From assembly GCA_023418595.1 (NCBI GenBank), contig JAEZZI010000030.1:62001-126000 (forward strand): a stretch of DNA of 64,000 nt. The letters are read 5' to 3'. The notes below the pieces were generated by a model. The model was not told the DNA's origin, ran no database searches, and saw nothing but the letters and a program-made list of their open reading frames with translations. Of the stretch, positions 9,293 through 16,905 are shown piece by piece. The position numbers were made by a program, and so were the translations under genes. The DNA comes from Pseudomonadota bacterium. GTDB taxonomy: Bacteria > Pseudomonadota > Alphaproteobacteria > Sphingomonadales > Sphingomonadaceae. Within the stretch, counting starts at the first letter, position 1. The number at the start of each line of letters is the position of its first letter.

Positions 9293-9901
9293 CTATGCAC
9301 CAGCCGCGCGCGCGGCCAGCAACGCTTCGGCAAGATGCCCGCGCAGCGTATCGCGATTGAAGCCAAGCCGAGCGCCCGTTGGCGTGCAGCCGGAAATGAC
9401 CGGCATCAGCCGTTGCAGCGCCGTTTTCTCCGCATCCGAGCGCGCGTCGGCACGGATCAGCATATCCGCCGCAACCGGATCGCGCGTCGCCGCGCACCGC
9501 GCCACATCATGCGAAACGAGCTGCGCGTTGCCGCTGCCGGTAAAGGGAATCGACGTATCCGCCGGACGGTCAGCGGGGGAGGCTGGCACGTCACGCAGAT
9601 AAAGCTGGCGTGCAATGGCAGCACGAAGCGCCGGCGTCTGCATCCGCAACTGGCTGCCGCCATTCGTGCGAAGGCATCCGTCACGACCCGACGCCATCGC
9701 CTTCGCGGCGCTTTCCGCTTCCTTGGTCTCAGGACTGAGCGCGATCAGACCGCGTGCTTCGGCCGGATTGCCATTGACGACGCACCGGGCGTAATCCTGC
9801 ATGACCCGATCCGCATCGGCACGGCTTTGCGCGGTTGCCGATGTTCCCGAAAAAAGAGCCGCGCCAACCAGCGCGCTGGAAATGCCGAAAATCATCTTCA
9901 T
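9293..9901 (-). CDS. Secreted two-repeat Cys protein embedded between nuoF and nuoG, unknown function
   Basis: I do not recognise a named family. The 202-residue product begins with a signal peptide (MKMIFGISSALVGAALFSG, likely cleavage after ATAQ), so it is probably periplasmic. The mature part is two copies of one repeat of about 95 residues. Each starts with an ARC motif (Cys40 and Cys136) and has a second Cys exactly 36 residues later in a GC motif (Cys76 and Cys172). Each also has Leu-Ile and a Leu-Arg...Ala-X-X-Leu helix at matching positions. The pairs could form one disulfide per repeat. The ATG overlaps the nuoF stop by 4 bases and the stop is 10 bases before nuoG, so it is co-transcribed with complex I. 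A role in complex I is not shown; it could simply ride in the operon. Confidence 0.85.
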   Translation of the reverse strand: MKMIFGISSALVGAALFSGTSATAQSRADADRVMQDYARCVVNGNPAEARGLIALSPETKEAESAAKAMASGRDGCLRTNGGSQLRMQTPALRAAIARQLYLRDVPASPADRPADTSIPFTGSGNAQLVSHDVARCAATRDPVAADMLIRADARSDAEKTALQRLMPVISGCTPTGARLGFNRDTLRGHLAEALLAARAAGA

Positions 9902-11202
9902 TCCGCAGCCTCCATCATCGGCGCAGTGCCGCTGCCGTTACGCTCGGTAATCCTCCGCTCGATCTCGGGACGGAAATGGCGGATCAGGCCCTGGATCGGC
10001 CATGCCGCCGCGTCGCCCAGCGCGCAGATGGTGTGGCCTTCGACCTGTTTTGTAACCTCGTAGAGCGTGTCGATCTCGCTCACCTCGGCATCGCCGGTGC
10101 GAAGCCGTTCCATCACGCGCCACATCCAGCCGGTGCCTTCGCGGCACGGCGTGCACTGGCCGCAGCTTTCATGCTTGTAGAAATAGCTGATCCGGCTGAT
10201 CGCGCGGACGATGTCGGTGGATTTGTCCATGACGATGATCGCCGCGGTGCCGAGGCCCGAGCCAAGCTCTTTCAGCCCGTCGAAATCCATCGGCGCGTCC
10301 ATGATCTGCGCTGCCGGAACCAGCGGAACCGACGATCCGCCGGGGATCACGGCGAGCAGGTTGTCCCACCCGCCGCGAATGCCGCCGCAATGTTTTTCGA
10401 TCAGCTCGCGGAACGGAATGCTCATCGCTTCCTCGACCACGCAAGGGCGTTCGACATGGCCGCTGATCTGGAACAGCTTGGTCCCGACATTGTTCGGACG
10501 GCCGATGCCGGCGAACCATTCGGGCGAGCGGCGCAGGATGGTCGGCACCACCGCGATCGATTCGACGTTGTTGACCGTGGTCGGGCAGCCATAAAGGCCG
10601 GCCCCCGCCGGGAAGGGCGGCTTCAGGCGCGGCTGGCCCTTTTTGCCCTCCAGGCTTTCGAGCATCGCGGTTTCTTCGCCGCAGATATAGGCGCCCGCGC
10701 CGCGATGACAGAACACGTCGAAATCATAGCCCGAACCGCAGGCATTCTTGCCGATCAGGCCCTTGGCATAGGCCTCGGCGATCGCCGCGAACAGCACCTC
10801 GGCTTCGCGGATATATTCGCCGCGAATGTAGATGTACGCCGCCCGCGCGCGCATCGCGAAGCCCGCGACCAGCGCGCCTTCGATCAGCTTGTGCGGATCG
10901 TGGCGGATGATCTCACGATCTTTGCACGAACCGGGTTCGGATTCGTCGGCGTTGATGACCAGGAAATTGGGCCGGTCGGGCCGGGGTTCCTTGGGCATGA
11001 AGCTCCACTTCATGCCGGTCGGAAAGCCCGCGCCGCCGCGGCCGCGCAGGCCGGACGCCTTGATCCGGTCGATGATCGCGTCCTGCCCGATGTCGAGCAA
11101 CGATTTGGTATCGTCCCAATCACCGCGCGCTTGCGCCGCGTCCAGGTTCCACGGCTGGAACCCGTAGAGGTTGGTGAAGATGCGGTCCTTGTCAGCGAGC
11201 AT
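9898..11202 (-). CDS. nuoF: NADH-quinone oxidoreductase subunit F
   Basis: This subunit binds NADH and FMN and holds the N3 4Fe-4S cluster, the entry point for electrons. It has 434 residues. The Gly-rich FMN/NADH region GLRGRGGAGFPTGMKW is at about 51-66. A second nucleotide-binding stretch with GEETAMLESLEGKKGQPR is at about 175-192. The cluster ligands are Cys347, Cys350, Cys353 (SCGQCTPCREGT) and Cys393. The ATG at 11200-11202 lies 11 bases inside the end of the upstream 129-aa gene, and the stop overlaps orf202 by 4 bases. Confidence 0.97.
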   Translation of the reverse strand: MLADKDRIFTNLYGFQPWNLDAAQARGDWDDTKSLLDIGQDAIIDRIKASGLRGRGGAGFPTGMKWSFMPKEPRPDRPNFLVINADESEPGSCKDREIIRHDPHKLIEGALVAGFAMRARAAYIYIRGEYIREAEVLFAAIAEAYAKGLIGKNACGSGYDFDVFCHRGAGAYICGEETAMLESLEGKKGQPRLKPPFPAGAGLYGCPTTVNNVESIAVVPTILRRSPEWFAGIGRPNNVGTKLFQISGHVERPCVVEEAMSIPFRELIEKHCGGIRGGWDNLLAVIPGGSSVPLVPAAQIMDAPMDFDGLKELGSGLGTAAIIVMDKSTDIVRAISRISYFYKHESCGQCTPCREGTGWMWRVMERLRTGDAEVSEIDTLYEVTKQVEGHTICALGDAAAWPIQGLIRHFRPEIERRITERNGSGTAPMMEAAE

Positions 11203-11581
11203 TGGCTGCGCCTCTATTCCAATTGAGTAGCGAAGTAATTACTGCGCCCGCACCGAAGGCAATGGCGAGTTTCTCGCCATTGGACCACAACGGCAACGCA
11301 AACCAAGCAACGACTGCGCAAATCACGGACGGGACAGCCAGCCATTTCATCTGCTGTCGCGCTGCCTTTGAAGCTGAAAACGATCCGAAAACCATTCGGT
11401 CAACGACCAGCACTGTCAACACGACCATAATAAAAGCCACTACGAAAAAGGCGGTGGGCAGAGAAGTAAGGCGTGACACTATAGCGCCTGCCACCATTGC
11501 CATGCCGCTGAATGCGTTCGACAATGCCGCATCTCGAATGGAGCGATTATCGACGGCGACTGAGGTAACAGTCGCGATCAT
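11192..11581 (-). CDS. Small membrane protein (129 aa) between nuoE and nuoF, unknown function
   Basis: I recognise no family. The product has four hydrophobic segments (roughly residues 25-37, 40-60, 82-102 and 105-118) separated by short charged loops such as VDRMVFGSFSASKAARQQMK. Its base composition is visibly less GC-rich than the flanking nuo genes (for example GTAGCGAAGTAATTACTGC on the plus strand), which may mean later acquisition or weaker selection on codon use. The ATG overlaps the stop of the 56-aa gene by 4 bases, and its own end overlaps the nuoF start by 11 bases. The arrangement argues for a translated, co-transcribed gene. Whether it contacts complex I is unknown. Confidence 0.72.
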   Translation of the reverse strand: MIATVTSVAVDNRSIRDAALSNAFSGMAMVAGAIVSRLTSLPTAFFVVAFIMVVLTVLVVDRMVFGSFSASKAARQQMKWLAVPSVICAVVAWFALPLWSNGEKLAIAFGAGAVITSLLNWNRGAANAR

Positions 11582-11748
11582 CGGTTCTTGCCGATCATTT
11601 TCTCAGCGATGAAATAGACGCCGACGGCAATCGCCACCGCGATCAGGATGCCGACCAACTTCAATGCGCCGATGAACAGTTCCAAGAGCAGCCACAGCGC
11701 GATCACGCCGATGGCGATGGCGAGGAGGAGGGAGCCGAGCGCCTTCAT
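11578..11748 (-). CDS. Small membrane protein (56 aa) following nuoE, unknown function
   Basis: The 56-residue product is almost entirely hydrophobic: two membrane segments (GSLLLAIAIGVIALWLLLEL and LVGILIAVAIAVGVYFIA) and a basic tail (EKMIGKNR). I place the start at the ATG at 11746-11748, which overlaps the nuoE stop by 4 bases (ATGA). A GTG 15 bases upstream is less likely. Its stop overlaps the ATG of the next small membrane gene by 4 bases. It is therefore one link in an unbroken chain nuoE - orf56 - orf129 - nuoF. Function unknown. Confidence 0.75.
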   Translation of the reverse strand: MKALGSLLLAIAIGVIALWLLLELFIGALKLVGILIAVAIAVGVYFIAEKMIGKNR

Positions 11749-12422
11749 GCCCCCTGCCCCCACTCACCGCGGTAATCATGGTTGGCGTCGACCATTTCAC
11801 GCAACGTCGTCGGCCCGCCTTCGGGCTCCGAGGTATGGCGGTCGTTCTGCGGACCCGGCTTGGGCGTCTCGCCAGCGGCCAGCGCAGTCAGGATCGCGGC
11901 GGTCTTGTCGTAATCCAGATCCTCGAAATTATCGTCGTTGATCTGGACCATCGGCGCGTTGGCGCAATTGCCCATGCATTCGACCTCGGTCAGCGTGAAC
12001 AGGCCGTCGGGCGTGGTCTTGCCCTTTTGCAGGCCGTGATTCTTGCAGGCGGCGAGCACATCGTCCGACCCGCGCAACATGCACGGCGTCGTGCCGCACA
12101 CCTGCACATGATAGCGGCCGACGGGGGCAAGATTGTACATGGTATAGAAGGTCGCGACCTCGAACACGCGGATATAGGGCAGGCCCAGTTCGCGCGCGAC
12201 GAATTCGATCACCGGGACCGGCAACCAGCCCTGGGTGTTGGTCTCCACGCCCACCTGACGCTGGGCGAGGTCGAGCAGCGGCAGTGTCGCCGATTGCTGG
12301 CGACCCGGCGGATAGCGCGCGATGATTTCCTTCGCCTTTTCGGCGCTGGCGTCGTCCCAGGCGAACGCGCCCCAGCGCGCGCGGACTTCGGCTTCGTCAG
12401 GTATGTTGGGTGCGTCAGCCAT
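11745..12422 (-). CDS. nuoE: NADH-quinone oxidoreductase subunit E
   Basis: This 24-kDa-type subunit holds the N1a 2Fe-2S cluster and works beside NuoF in NADH oxidation. It has 225 residues. The thioredoxin-like cluster-binding domain shows Cys109 and Cys114 (CGTTPC) and Cys149 and Cys153 (VECMGNC). After about residue 175 there is a polar C-terminal tail. The ATG overlaps the stop of the 58-aa gene by one base (TAATG). The stop overlaps the 56-aa gene by 4 bases. Confidence 0.96.
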   Translation of the reverse strand: MADAPNIPDEAEVRARWGAFAWDDASAEKAKEIIARYPPGRQQSATLPLLDLAQRQVGVETNTQGWLPVPVIEFVARELGLPYIRVFEVATFYTMYNLAPVGRYHVQVCGTTPCMLRGSDDVLAACKNHGLQKGKTTPDGLFTLTEVECMGNCANAPMVQINDDNFEDLDYDKTAAILTALAAGETPKPGPQNDRHTSEPEGGPTTLREMVDANHDYRGEWGQGA

Positions 12423-12598
12423 TATTTACGAACCAATTTACGCTGGCGCTGCACGGCAATTGCGGTCCATGCCGTCGTTGCCGCGAGCACGAAGAAGATA
12501 CCGCCGCCCGGTGCGAACTGCGCGATGACGAAAGCAACGCTAGCAATCGCGACAGCGACCACCAGATAAACCCAAATGGGAAATGCCTGTGGCGTCAC
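12422..12598 (-). CDS. Small membrane protein (58 aa) between nuoD and nuoE, unknown function
   Basis: A 59-codon frame fills the whole gap between nuoD and nuoE. It starts at a GTG (12596-12598) that overlaps the nuoD stop as GTGA, and ends in TAA that shares its last base with the nuoE ATG. The product has two membrane segments (VYLVVAVAIASVAFVIAQF and GGGIFFVLAATTAWTAIAV) joined by a PGGG turn and ends in a strongly basic tail (QRQRKLVRK), so both ends are probably cytoplasmic. The perfect fit between two coupled genes is the main evidence that it is real. I know no family for it. Confidence 0.75.
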   Translation of the reverse strand: MTPQAFPIWVYLVVAVAIASVAFVIAQFAPGGGIFFVLAATTAWTAIAVQRQRKLVRK

Positions 12599-13830
12599 CG
12601 GTCACACTCCCCAAACACGATGTCCATTGCGCCAAGGATCGCGGTCGTGTCCGCCAGCATGTGGCCGCGCGACATGAAGTCCATCGCCTGCAAATGGCTA
12701 AAAGCGGTCGGGCGGATCTTGCAGCGATAGGGTTTGTTCGATCCGTCGGCGACCAGATAAACGCCGAATTCGCCCTTGGGGCTTTCGGTCGCGACATACA
12801 CGTCGCCCGCGGGGACGTGATAGCCTTCGGTATAGAGTTTGAAGTGATGGATCAGCGCCTCCATCGACTGCTTCATCTCGCCGCGGCTCGGCGGCACCAC
12901 CTTGCGGTCGAGCGACGCGATCGGGCCTTCGGGCATTTCGGCCAGGCACTGCTTCATGATGCGGATCGACTGATAGACTTCCTCGACCCGGACCATGAAC
13001 CGGTCGTAGCAATCGCCCTTGGTCCCCACGGGTACTTCGAAATCCATGCGGTCGTAAACGTCATAGGGCTGTGACTTGCGCAGATCCCACGGAATGCCCG
13101 CCGCGCGGATCATCGGGCCGGAAAAGCCCCAGGCAATGGCATCGTCGCGGCTGACCACGGCGATATCGACGTTGCGCTGCTTGAAGATGCGGTTTTCAGC
13201 GACCAGGCTGATCGCGTCGCCGAACAGCGTGGGCAGCCGGTTGTCGAGCCAGTCACCGATATCGGCGAGCAGCTTCAATGGCGCATCCTGATGCACGCCG
13301 CCGACGCGGAAATAGTTGGAATGCATCCGCGCGCCCGACACGCGCTCGAAGAAGTTGAGGCAGTCCTCGCGGATTTCGAACATCCACAGGTTCGGCGTCA
13401 TCGCGCCGACGTCCATGACGTGTGCGCCCAGATTGAGCATGTGGTTGCAGATGCGAGTCAGCTCGGCGAAGAACACGCGCAGATATTGCGCGCGGATCGG
13501 GACTTCGAGGTCCAGCAGCTTTTCGACCGCCAGCACATAGCTGTGCTCCATGCACAGCGGCGAGCAGTAATCGAGCCGATCGAAATAAGGGAGCGCCTGC
13601 TGATAGGTCTTGTATTCGATCAGCTTTTCGGTCCCGCGGTGGAGCAGCCCGACATGCGGGTCGATCCGGTCGATGATCTCGCCGTCCAGCTCCATCACCA
13701 GACGCAGAACGCCGTGCGCGGCCGGATGCTGCGGCCCGAAATTGATCGTGTAGTTCTGGATCTCGACATCGCCGGTGGTCGGATCGGCGGCGTCGGTCCT
13801 GCCCTGCATTTCTTCGATCACGTCAGCCAT
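12595..13830 (-). CDS. nuoD: NADH-quinone oxidoreductase subunit D
   Basis: This 49-kDa-type subunit forms most of the quinone-reduction site with NuoB and descends from the large subunit of NiFe hydrogenases. It has 411 residues. The motifs NFGPQHPAAHGVLRL (about 30-44) and DPHVGLLHRGTEKL (about 57-70) contain the His and other residues of the quinone pocket. The conserved C-terminus ends DIVFGECDR. The ATG shares one base with the nuoC stop (TAATG). The stop overlaps the GTG of the 58-aa gene by 4 bases. Confidence 0.97.
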   Translation of the reverse strand: MADVIEEMQGRTDAADPTTGDVEIQNYTINFGPQHPAAHGVLRLVMELDGEIIDRIDPHVGLLHRGTEKLIEYKTYQQALPYFDRLDYCSPLCMEHSYVLAVEKLLDLEVPIRAQYLRVFFAELTRICNHMLNLGAHVMDVGAMTPNLWMFEIREDCLNFFERVSGARMHSNYFRVGGVHQDAPLKLLADIGDWLDNRLPTLFGDAISLVAENRIFKQRNVDIAVVSRDDAIAWGFSGPMIRAAGIPWDLRKSQPYDVYDRMDFEVPVGTKGDCYDRFMVRVEEVYQSIRIMKQCLAEMPEGPIASLDRKVVPPSRGEMKQSMEALIHHFKLYTEGYHVPAGDVYVATESPKGEFGVYLVADGSNKPYRCKIRPTAFSHLQAMDFMSRGHMLADTTAILGAMDIVFGECDR

Positions 13831-14825
13831 TACGCATCACCATCCTTGGGCGCAGCCTTTCTGGGCGCGGCCTTGCGCTTTGCGGGCGCCTTTTTCGCGT
13901 CGACCGGCGGCGCGGGTTCGTCGGCGGTGTCGGATACAGGTTTGGCCGATTTCGCGGTCGCGCGCTTCGCCGCGCTTGCCTTGGCAGCGGGCTTTGCCTT
14001 GGGAGCGGCCTTCGGCTTGTCTTCGGGCTGATTGCCGGGGTCCGCCTCGCCCGCGCCGGTCTGGGCGGGGCTTTCGGTGGTCTTGGGCTTGTCGACGGTC
14101 GCCTTGGCATCGACAGCGGCGTCGGCCTTCGCGATCTGATCGGCCTTGAGTGGCGTCGGCGCGCCCTTGGCTTCCGGGGCGGCGGGTGCGGGAGCGGCTA
14201 CAGACGCGGCCTTTTCGTCGCCCGGCAGCACATATTGCGCGCCTTCCCACGGACTCATGAAATCGAAAGTGCGGAAGTCCTGCGCCAGCTTCACCGGCTC
14301 GTACACCACCCGCTTGGCTTCTTCCGAGTAGCGCAACTCGACATAGCCGGTCAGCGGAAAATCCTTGCGCTGCGGATGCCCGCGAAAGCCGTAGTCGGTC
14401 AGGATGCGGCGCAGGTCCGGGTTGCCGTCGAACAGCACGCCGTACATGTCGTAGATTTCACGCTCCAGCCAGCCCGCGACCGGCCAGATGCCGGTGACCG
14501 ATGGCACGGCCTGAACCTCATCAGTCGAGACATGCACGCGGATGCGGTGATTGCGAGTCAGCGACAGCAGGCAATAGACAACCTCGAACCGCTCGGCGCG
14601 TTCCGGGTAATCGACACCCGCCATTTCCATCAGCTGCTGATATTCCAGCCCCGGCGTATCGCGCAGCGCGGTCAACGCGGGGATGACGCTCGCCCGGTCC
14701 ACGACCAACGCGACTTCGCCGACGGCATCGCGCGCATCAAGCAGCATGGCGCCGAGCGCGGCGCGTGCCGCGTCGATCACGCCGTCATTGGCGGCATAGC
14801 GGGGGGCAGCGGTCCGCACGCTCAT
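13830..14825 (-). CDS. nuoC: NADH-quinone oxidoreductase subunit C with long Ala/Lys/Pro-rich tail
   Basis: This 30-kDa-type subunit lies in the peripheral arm near NuoD. The core (about residues 1-205) has the signature EREIYDMYGVLFDGNPDLRR (about 121-140) and GFRGHPQRKDFPL. After about residue 206 there is a tail of about 126 residues made mainly of Ala, Lys, Pro, Thr and Asp, with motifs like KAAPKAKPAAKASAAKR. It is low-complexity and probably disordered. NuoC is usually about 200-220 residues, so the tail is an addition (331 in total). I start it at the ATG at 14823-14825, which overlaps the nuoB stop by 4 bases; the frame is open further upstream but only inside nuoB. Confidence 0.95.
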   Translation of the reverse strand: MSVRTAAPRYAANDGVIDAARAALGAMLLDARDAVGEVALVVDRASVIPALTALRDTPGLEYQQLMEMAGVDYPERAERFEVVYCLLSLTRNHRIRVHVSTDEVQAVPSVTGIWPVAGWLEREIYDMYGVLFDGNPDLRRILTDYGFRGHPQRKDFPLTGYVELRYSEEAKRVVYEPVKLAQDFRTFDFMSPWEGAQYVLPGDEKAASVAAPAPAAPEAKGAPTPLKADQIAKADAAVDAKATVDKPKTTESPAQTGAGEADPGNQPEDKPKAAPKAKPAAKASAAKRATAKSAKPVSDTADEPAPPVDAKKAPAKRKAAPRKAAPKDGDA

Positions 14826-15364
14826 CGCTCGATCGTTCCCATGCGACGGATTTTCCGCTGTAGCTGCATCACGCCGTAGAGCAACGCTTCGGCAGTCGGC
14901 GGACAACCGGGGACATAGATGTCGATCGGCACGATCCGGTCGCACCCGCGCACGACCGAGTAGCTATAGTGATAATAGCCGCCGCCATTGGCACACGAAC
15001 CCATCGAAATGACGTATTTCGGCTCCGACATCTGGTCGTAGACACGGCGCAGCGCCGGGGCCATCTTGTTGCAGAGCGTACCCGCGACGATCATCACGTC
15101 CGACTGGCGCGGGGACGCGCGCGGCGCGGCGCCGAACCGCTCCATGTCGTAGCGCGGCATGTTGACGTGGATCATCTCGACCGCACAGCACGCCAGGCCG
15201 AACGTCATCCACCACAGCGAGCCGGTTCGCGCCCATTGGAACAGTTCCTCAGTCGAGGTGACGAGGAAGCCCTTGTTGTCCAGCTCGCCGTTCAAGTCGT
15301 TGAAGAACGATTGGTCGGGTTGGATGATGGGCGAGCCGGGGGCGGCTGAAGAAAGCTGGTTCAT
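14822..15364 (-). CDS. nuoB: NADH-quinone oxidoreductase subunit B
   Basis: This subunit holds the terminal 4Fe-4S cluster N2, which reduces quinone. It has 180 residues. The cluster ligands are the tandem Cys59-Cys60 (GLACC), Cys124 (MGSCAN) and Cys154 (VPGCPP), the complete family set. It starts 3 bases after the nuoA stop and its stop overlaps nuoC by 4 bases. Confidence 0.97.
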   Translation of the reverse strand: MNQLSSAAPGSPIIQPDQSFFNDLNGELDNKGFLVTSTEELFQWARTGSLWWMTFGLACCAVEMIHVNMPRYDMERFGAAPRASPRQSDVMIVAGTLCNKMAPALRRVYDQMSEPKYVISMGSCANGGGYYHYSYSVVRGCDRIVPIDIYVPGCPPTAEALLYGVMQLQRKIRRMGTIER

Positions 15365-15367
15365 GAC

Positions 15368-15742
15368 TTATTCCCAATCCAGCGCGCCGGATTTCCATTC
15401 ATAGATGAAACCGACGGTCAGGATGCCGAGGAACACCATCATCGCGATCCACGCCGACCAGCCGAGGTCGAACACGCTGACTGCCCAAGGGAACAGGAAC
15501 GCGGCTTCGAGATCGAAGATGATGAACAGGATGGCGACGAGGTAGAAGCGGACGTCGAACTGGCTGCGCGACGATTCGAACGCGGGGAAGCCGCATTCAT
15601 ATTCGCTGAGCTTCTCAGGAAACGGCTGATGCGCGCCCGTCAGCCGCGACACCAGCATCGGCAGCACGACGAACGCCACCGAAAGCGCGAGCGCGATGCC
15701 AAGGAAGATCAGGATGGGCAGATATTGCGAAAGATCGACCAA
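15368..15742 (-). CDS. nuoA: NADH-quinone oxidoreductase subunit A (TTG start)
   Basis: This is a three-helix membrane subunit that helps form the junction of the two arms of complex I. It has 124 residues. The loop with the conserved YECGF motif and the helices FYLVAILFIIFDLEAAFLFPW and WIAMMVFLGILTVGFIYEW match NuoA. It is the first gene of the operon. The start must be TTG at 15740-15742: in this frame there is no ATG or GTG between the upstream in-frame stop (about 15784) and the conserved N-terminus. The upstream region is a repeat-filled gap and I see no convincing promoter in it. Confidence 0.95.
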   Translation of the reverse strand: MVDLSQYLPILIFLGIALALSVAFVVLPMLVSRLTGAHQPFPEKLSEYECGFPAFESSRSQFDVRFYLVAILFIIFDLEAAFLFPWAVSVFDLGWSAWIAMMVFLGILTVGFIYEWKSGALDWE

Positions 15743-15787
15743 TTGAGCGTCTCGCGGGATGTTCGTGAATATGGCGGGCTTCTAGGC

Positions 15788-15970
15788 CCCTCGCCCCGGT
15801 GGGGCAAGGCCGGAAACCCTTGAGAATCGCTCGCAATTGCTTGGCAATTCCTCTCCCATCGGGGGAGGGAACCAGCGAAGCTGGTGGAGAAGGAATGCAA
15901 CAAGCATTGCGCTTCGTGGCGCCCCCTCCGTCAGCACTTCGTGCTGCCACCTCCCCCGGTGGGGGAGGAG
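15788..15970. repeat. Family D palindromic elements upstream of nuoA
   Basis: The 232-base gap between suhB and nuoA is almost wholly repeat. It contains a hairpin CCTCGCCCCGGTGGGGCAAGG (15789-15809). A larger element follows at 15851-15970, with ends of the type CTCTCCCATCGGGGGAGG and CCTCCCCCGGTGGGGGAGGA and the inner part CGTCAGCACTTCGTGCTG. The right half recurs inverted after mfd at 62518-62610. Any nuo promoter must lie within or next to these sequences. Confidence 0.75.
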
Positions 15971-15974
15971 TTTG

Positions 15975-16790
15975 TCAGCGCAGCGCGCCTGCGACCAGCT
16001 TGTGCAGCCGCGAATGGAGCTGGTCGTTCGCGGCTAGAAACTCGCTGCGCTCGATCGCGCGGTCGCTCCCGCGGAAATCGGTGACGAAGCCGCCCGCTTC
16101 CTTGACCAGCAGCATCCCTGCGGCGACGTCCCATGGCTGCAAGTCCGCTTCCCAGAAGCCGTCATATCGCCCGGCCGCAACCCAGGCGAGGTCGAGCGCC
16201 GCCGATCCGAACCGGCGTATCCCCGCCACTTCGGGCGCGACCGCGCCGAAGATGCGGCTCCACTGCGCGAAATTGCCGTGGCCCATATAGGGAATGCCGG
16301 TCGCGATCAGCGATTCGGTCAGGTCACGCCGCGACGACACGCGCAGACGCTGGTCCTGCAACCAGGCACCCCTGCCCTTTTCGGCCCAGAAGCTCTCGTC
16401 GGTCAGCGGCTGATAGATCATGCCATGGGTGATTTCGGGCTTGCCCTGGCTCCCGCGCGGATCCTCAACCGCGACCGAAATCGCGATGTGCGGGATGCCG
16501 TGGAGGAAGTTCGAGGTGCCGTCCAAGGGATCGATGATCCAGCGCGGCTTGTCGGGATCGCCCTCGATCGCACCACGTTCCTCGACCAGAAACCCCCAGT
16601 CGGGGCGCGCCTTGCGCAATTCCTCGATCAGCGTGTCTTCGGCGCGGCGGTCGGCCATCGACACGAAATCGGCCGGTCCCTTGCGGCTGACCTGCAATTG
16701 CTGGACTTCGTTGAAATCGCGGCGCAGGCGCGGCGCCGCCTTGCGGACGGCGCGCTCCATGACGCTGATAAGGCCGGAATGGGATACCAT
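15975..16790 (-). CDS. suhB: Inositol monophosphatase family protein
   Basis: This is a Mg-dependent phosphatase of the inositol monophosphatase/SuhB family, 271 residues, acting on myo-inositol 1-phosphate or a similar sugar phosphate in the cytoplasm. Metal-binding residues are present: Glu70/Glu71 (LVEERG), the DPLDGTSN motif with Asp87 and Asp90, and the second motif PWDVAAGMLLVKEAGG with Asp221. The start is the ATG at 16788-16790 (MVSHSGLI...). The frame is open further upstream but that stretch is repeat sequence. SuhB in enteric bacteria also affects rRNA transcription, but this cannot be inferred here. Confidence 0.9.
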   Translation of the reverse strand: MVSHSGLISVMERAVRKAAPRLRRDFNEVQQLQVSRKGPADFVSMADRRAEDTLIEELRKARPDWGFLVEERGAIEGDPDKPRWIIDPLDGTSNFLHGIPHIAISVAVEDPRGSQGKPEITHGMIYQPLTDESFWAEKGRGAWLQDQRLRVSSRRDLTESLIATGIPYMGHGNFAQWSRIFGAVAPEVAGIRRFGSAALDLAWVAAGRYDGFWEADLQPWDVAAGMLLVKEAGGFVTDFRGSDRAIERSEFLAANDQLHSRLHKLVAGALR

Positions 16791-16802
16791 GTCTTGCTCC
16801 TG

Positions 16803-16900
16803 CCCCTTCCGCTTGCGGGAGGGGTCGGGGGAGGGCTTGTCGATCTGGGAAAGCGCGCGCCCGGACACGCCCTCCCCTAACCCCTCCCGCGGGAGGGGAA
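16803..16900. repeat. Family D-like inverted repeat between efp and suhB
   Basis: The left arm (CCCTTCCGCTTGCGGGAGGGG then a GGGGGAGGG run) and the right arm (GCCCTCCCCTAACCCC then CTCCCGCGGGAGGGG) are inverted copies around a spacer of about 40 bases. It fills the efp-suhB gap. Its strong hairpins could weaken transcription into suhB. Confidence 0.7.
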
Positions 16901-16905
16901 GAACC

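Noticed and set aside
2570..9360. Long plus-strand open frames (about 700 codons each) opposite nuoL and nuoG
   Set aside because: They mirror highly conserved complex I genes, are extremely rich in Arg, His, Gln and Asp, and arise from the strong G/C third-position bias of the true strand.
13837..14250. Minus-strand frame opposite or offset to the NuoC tail with Arg/Gly-rich product
   Set aside because: It is an out-of-frame reading of the low-complexity tail of nuoC.
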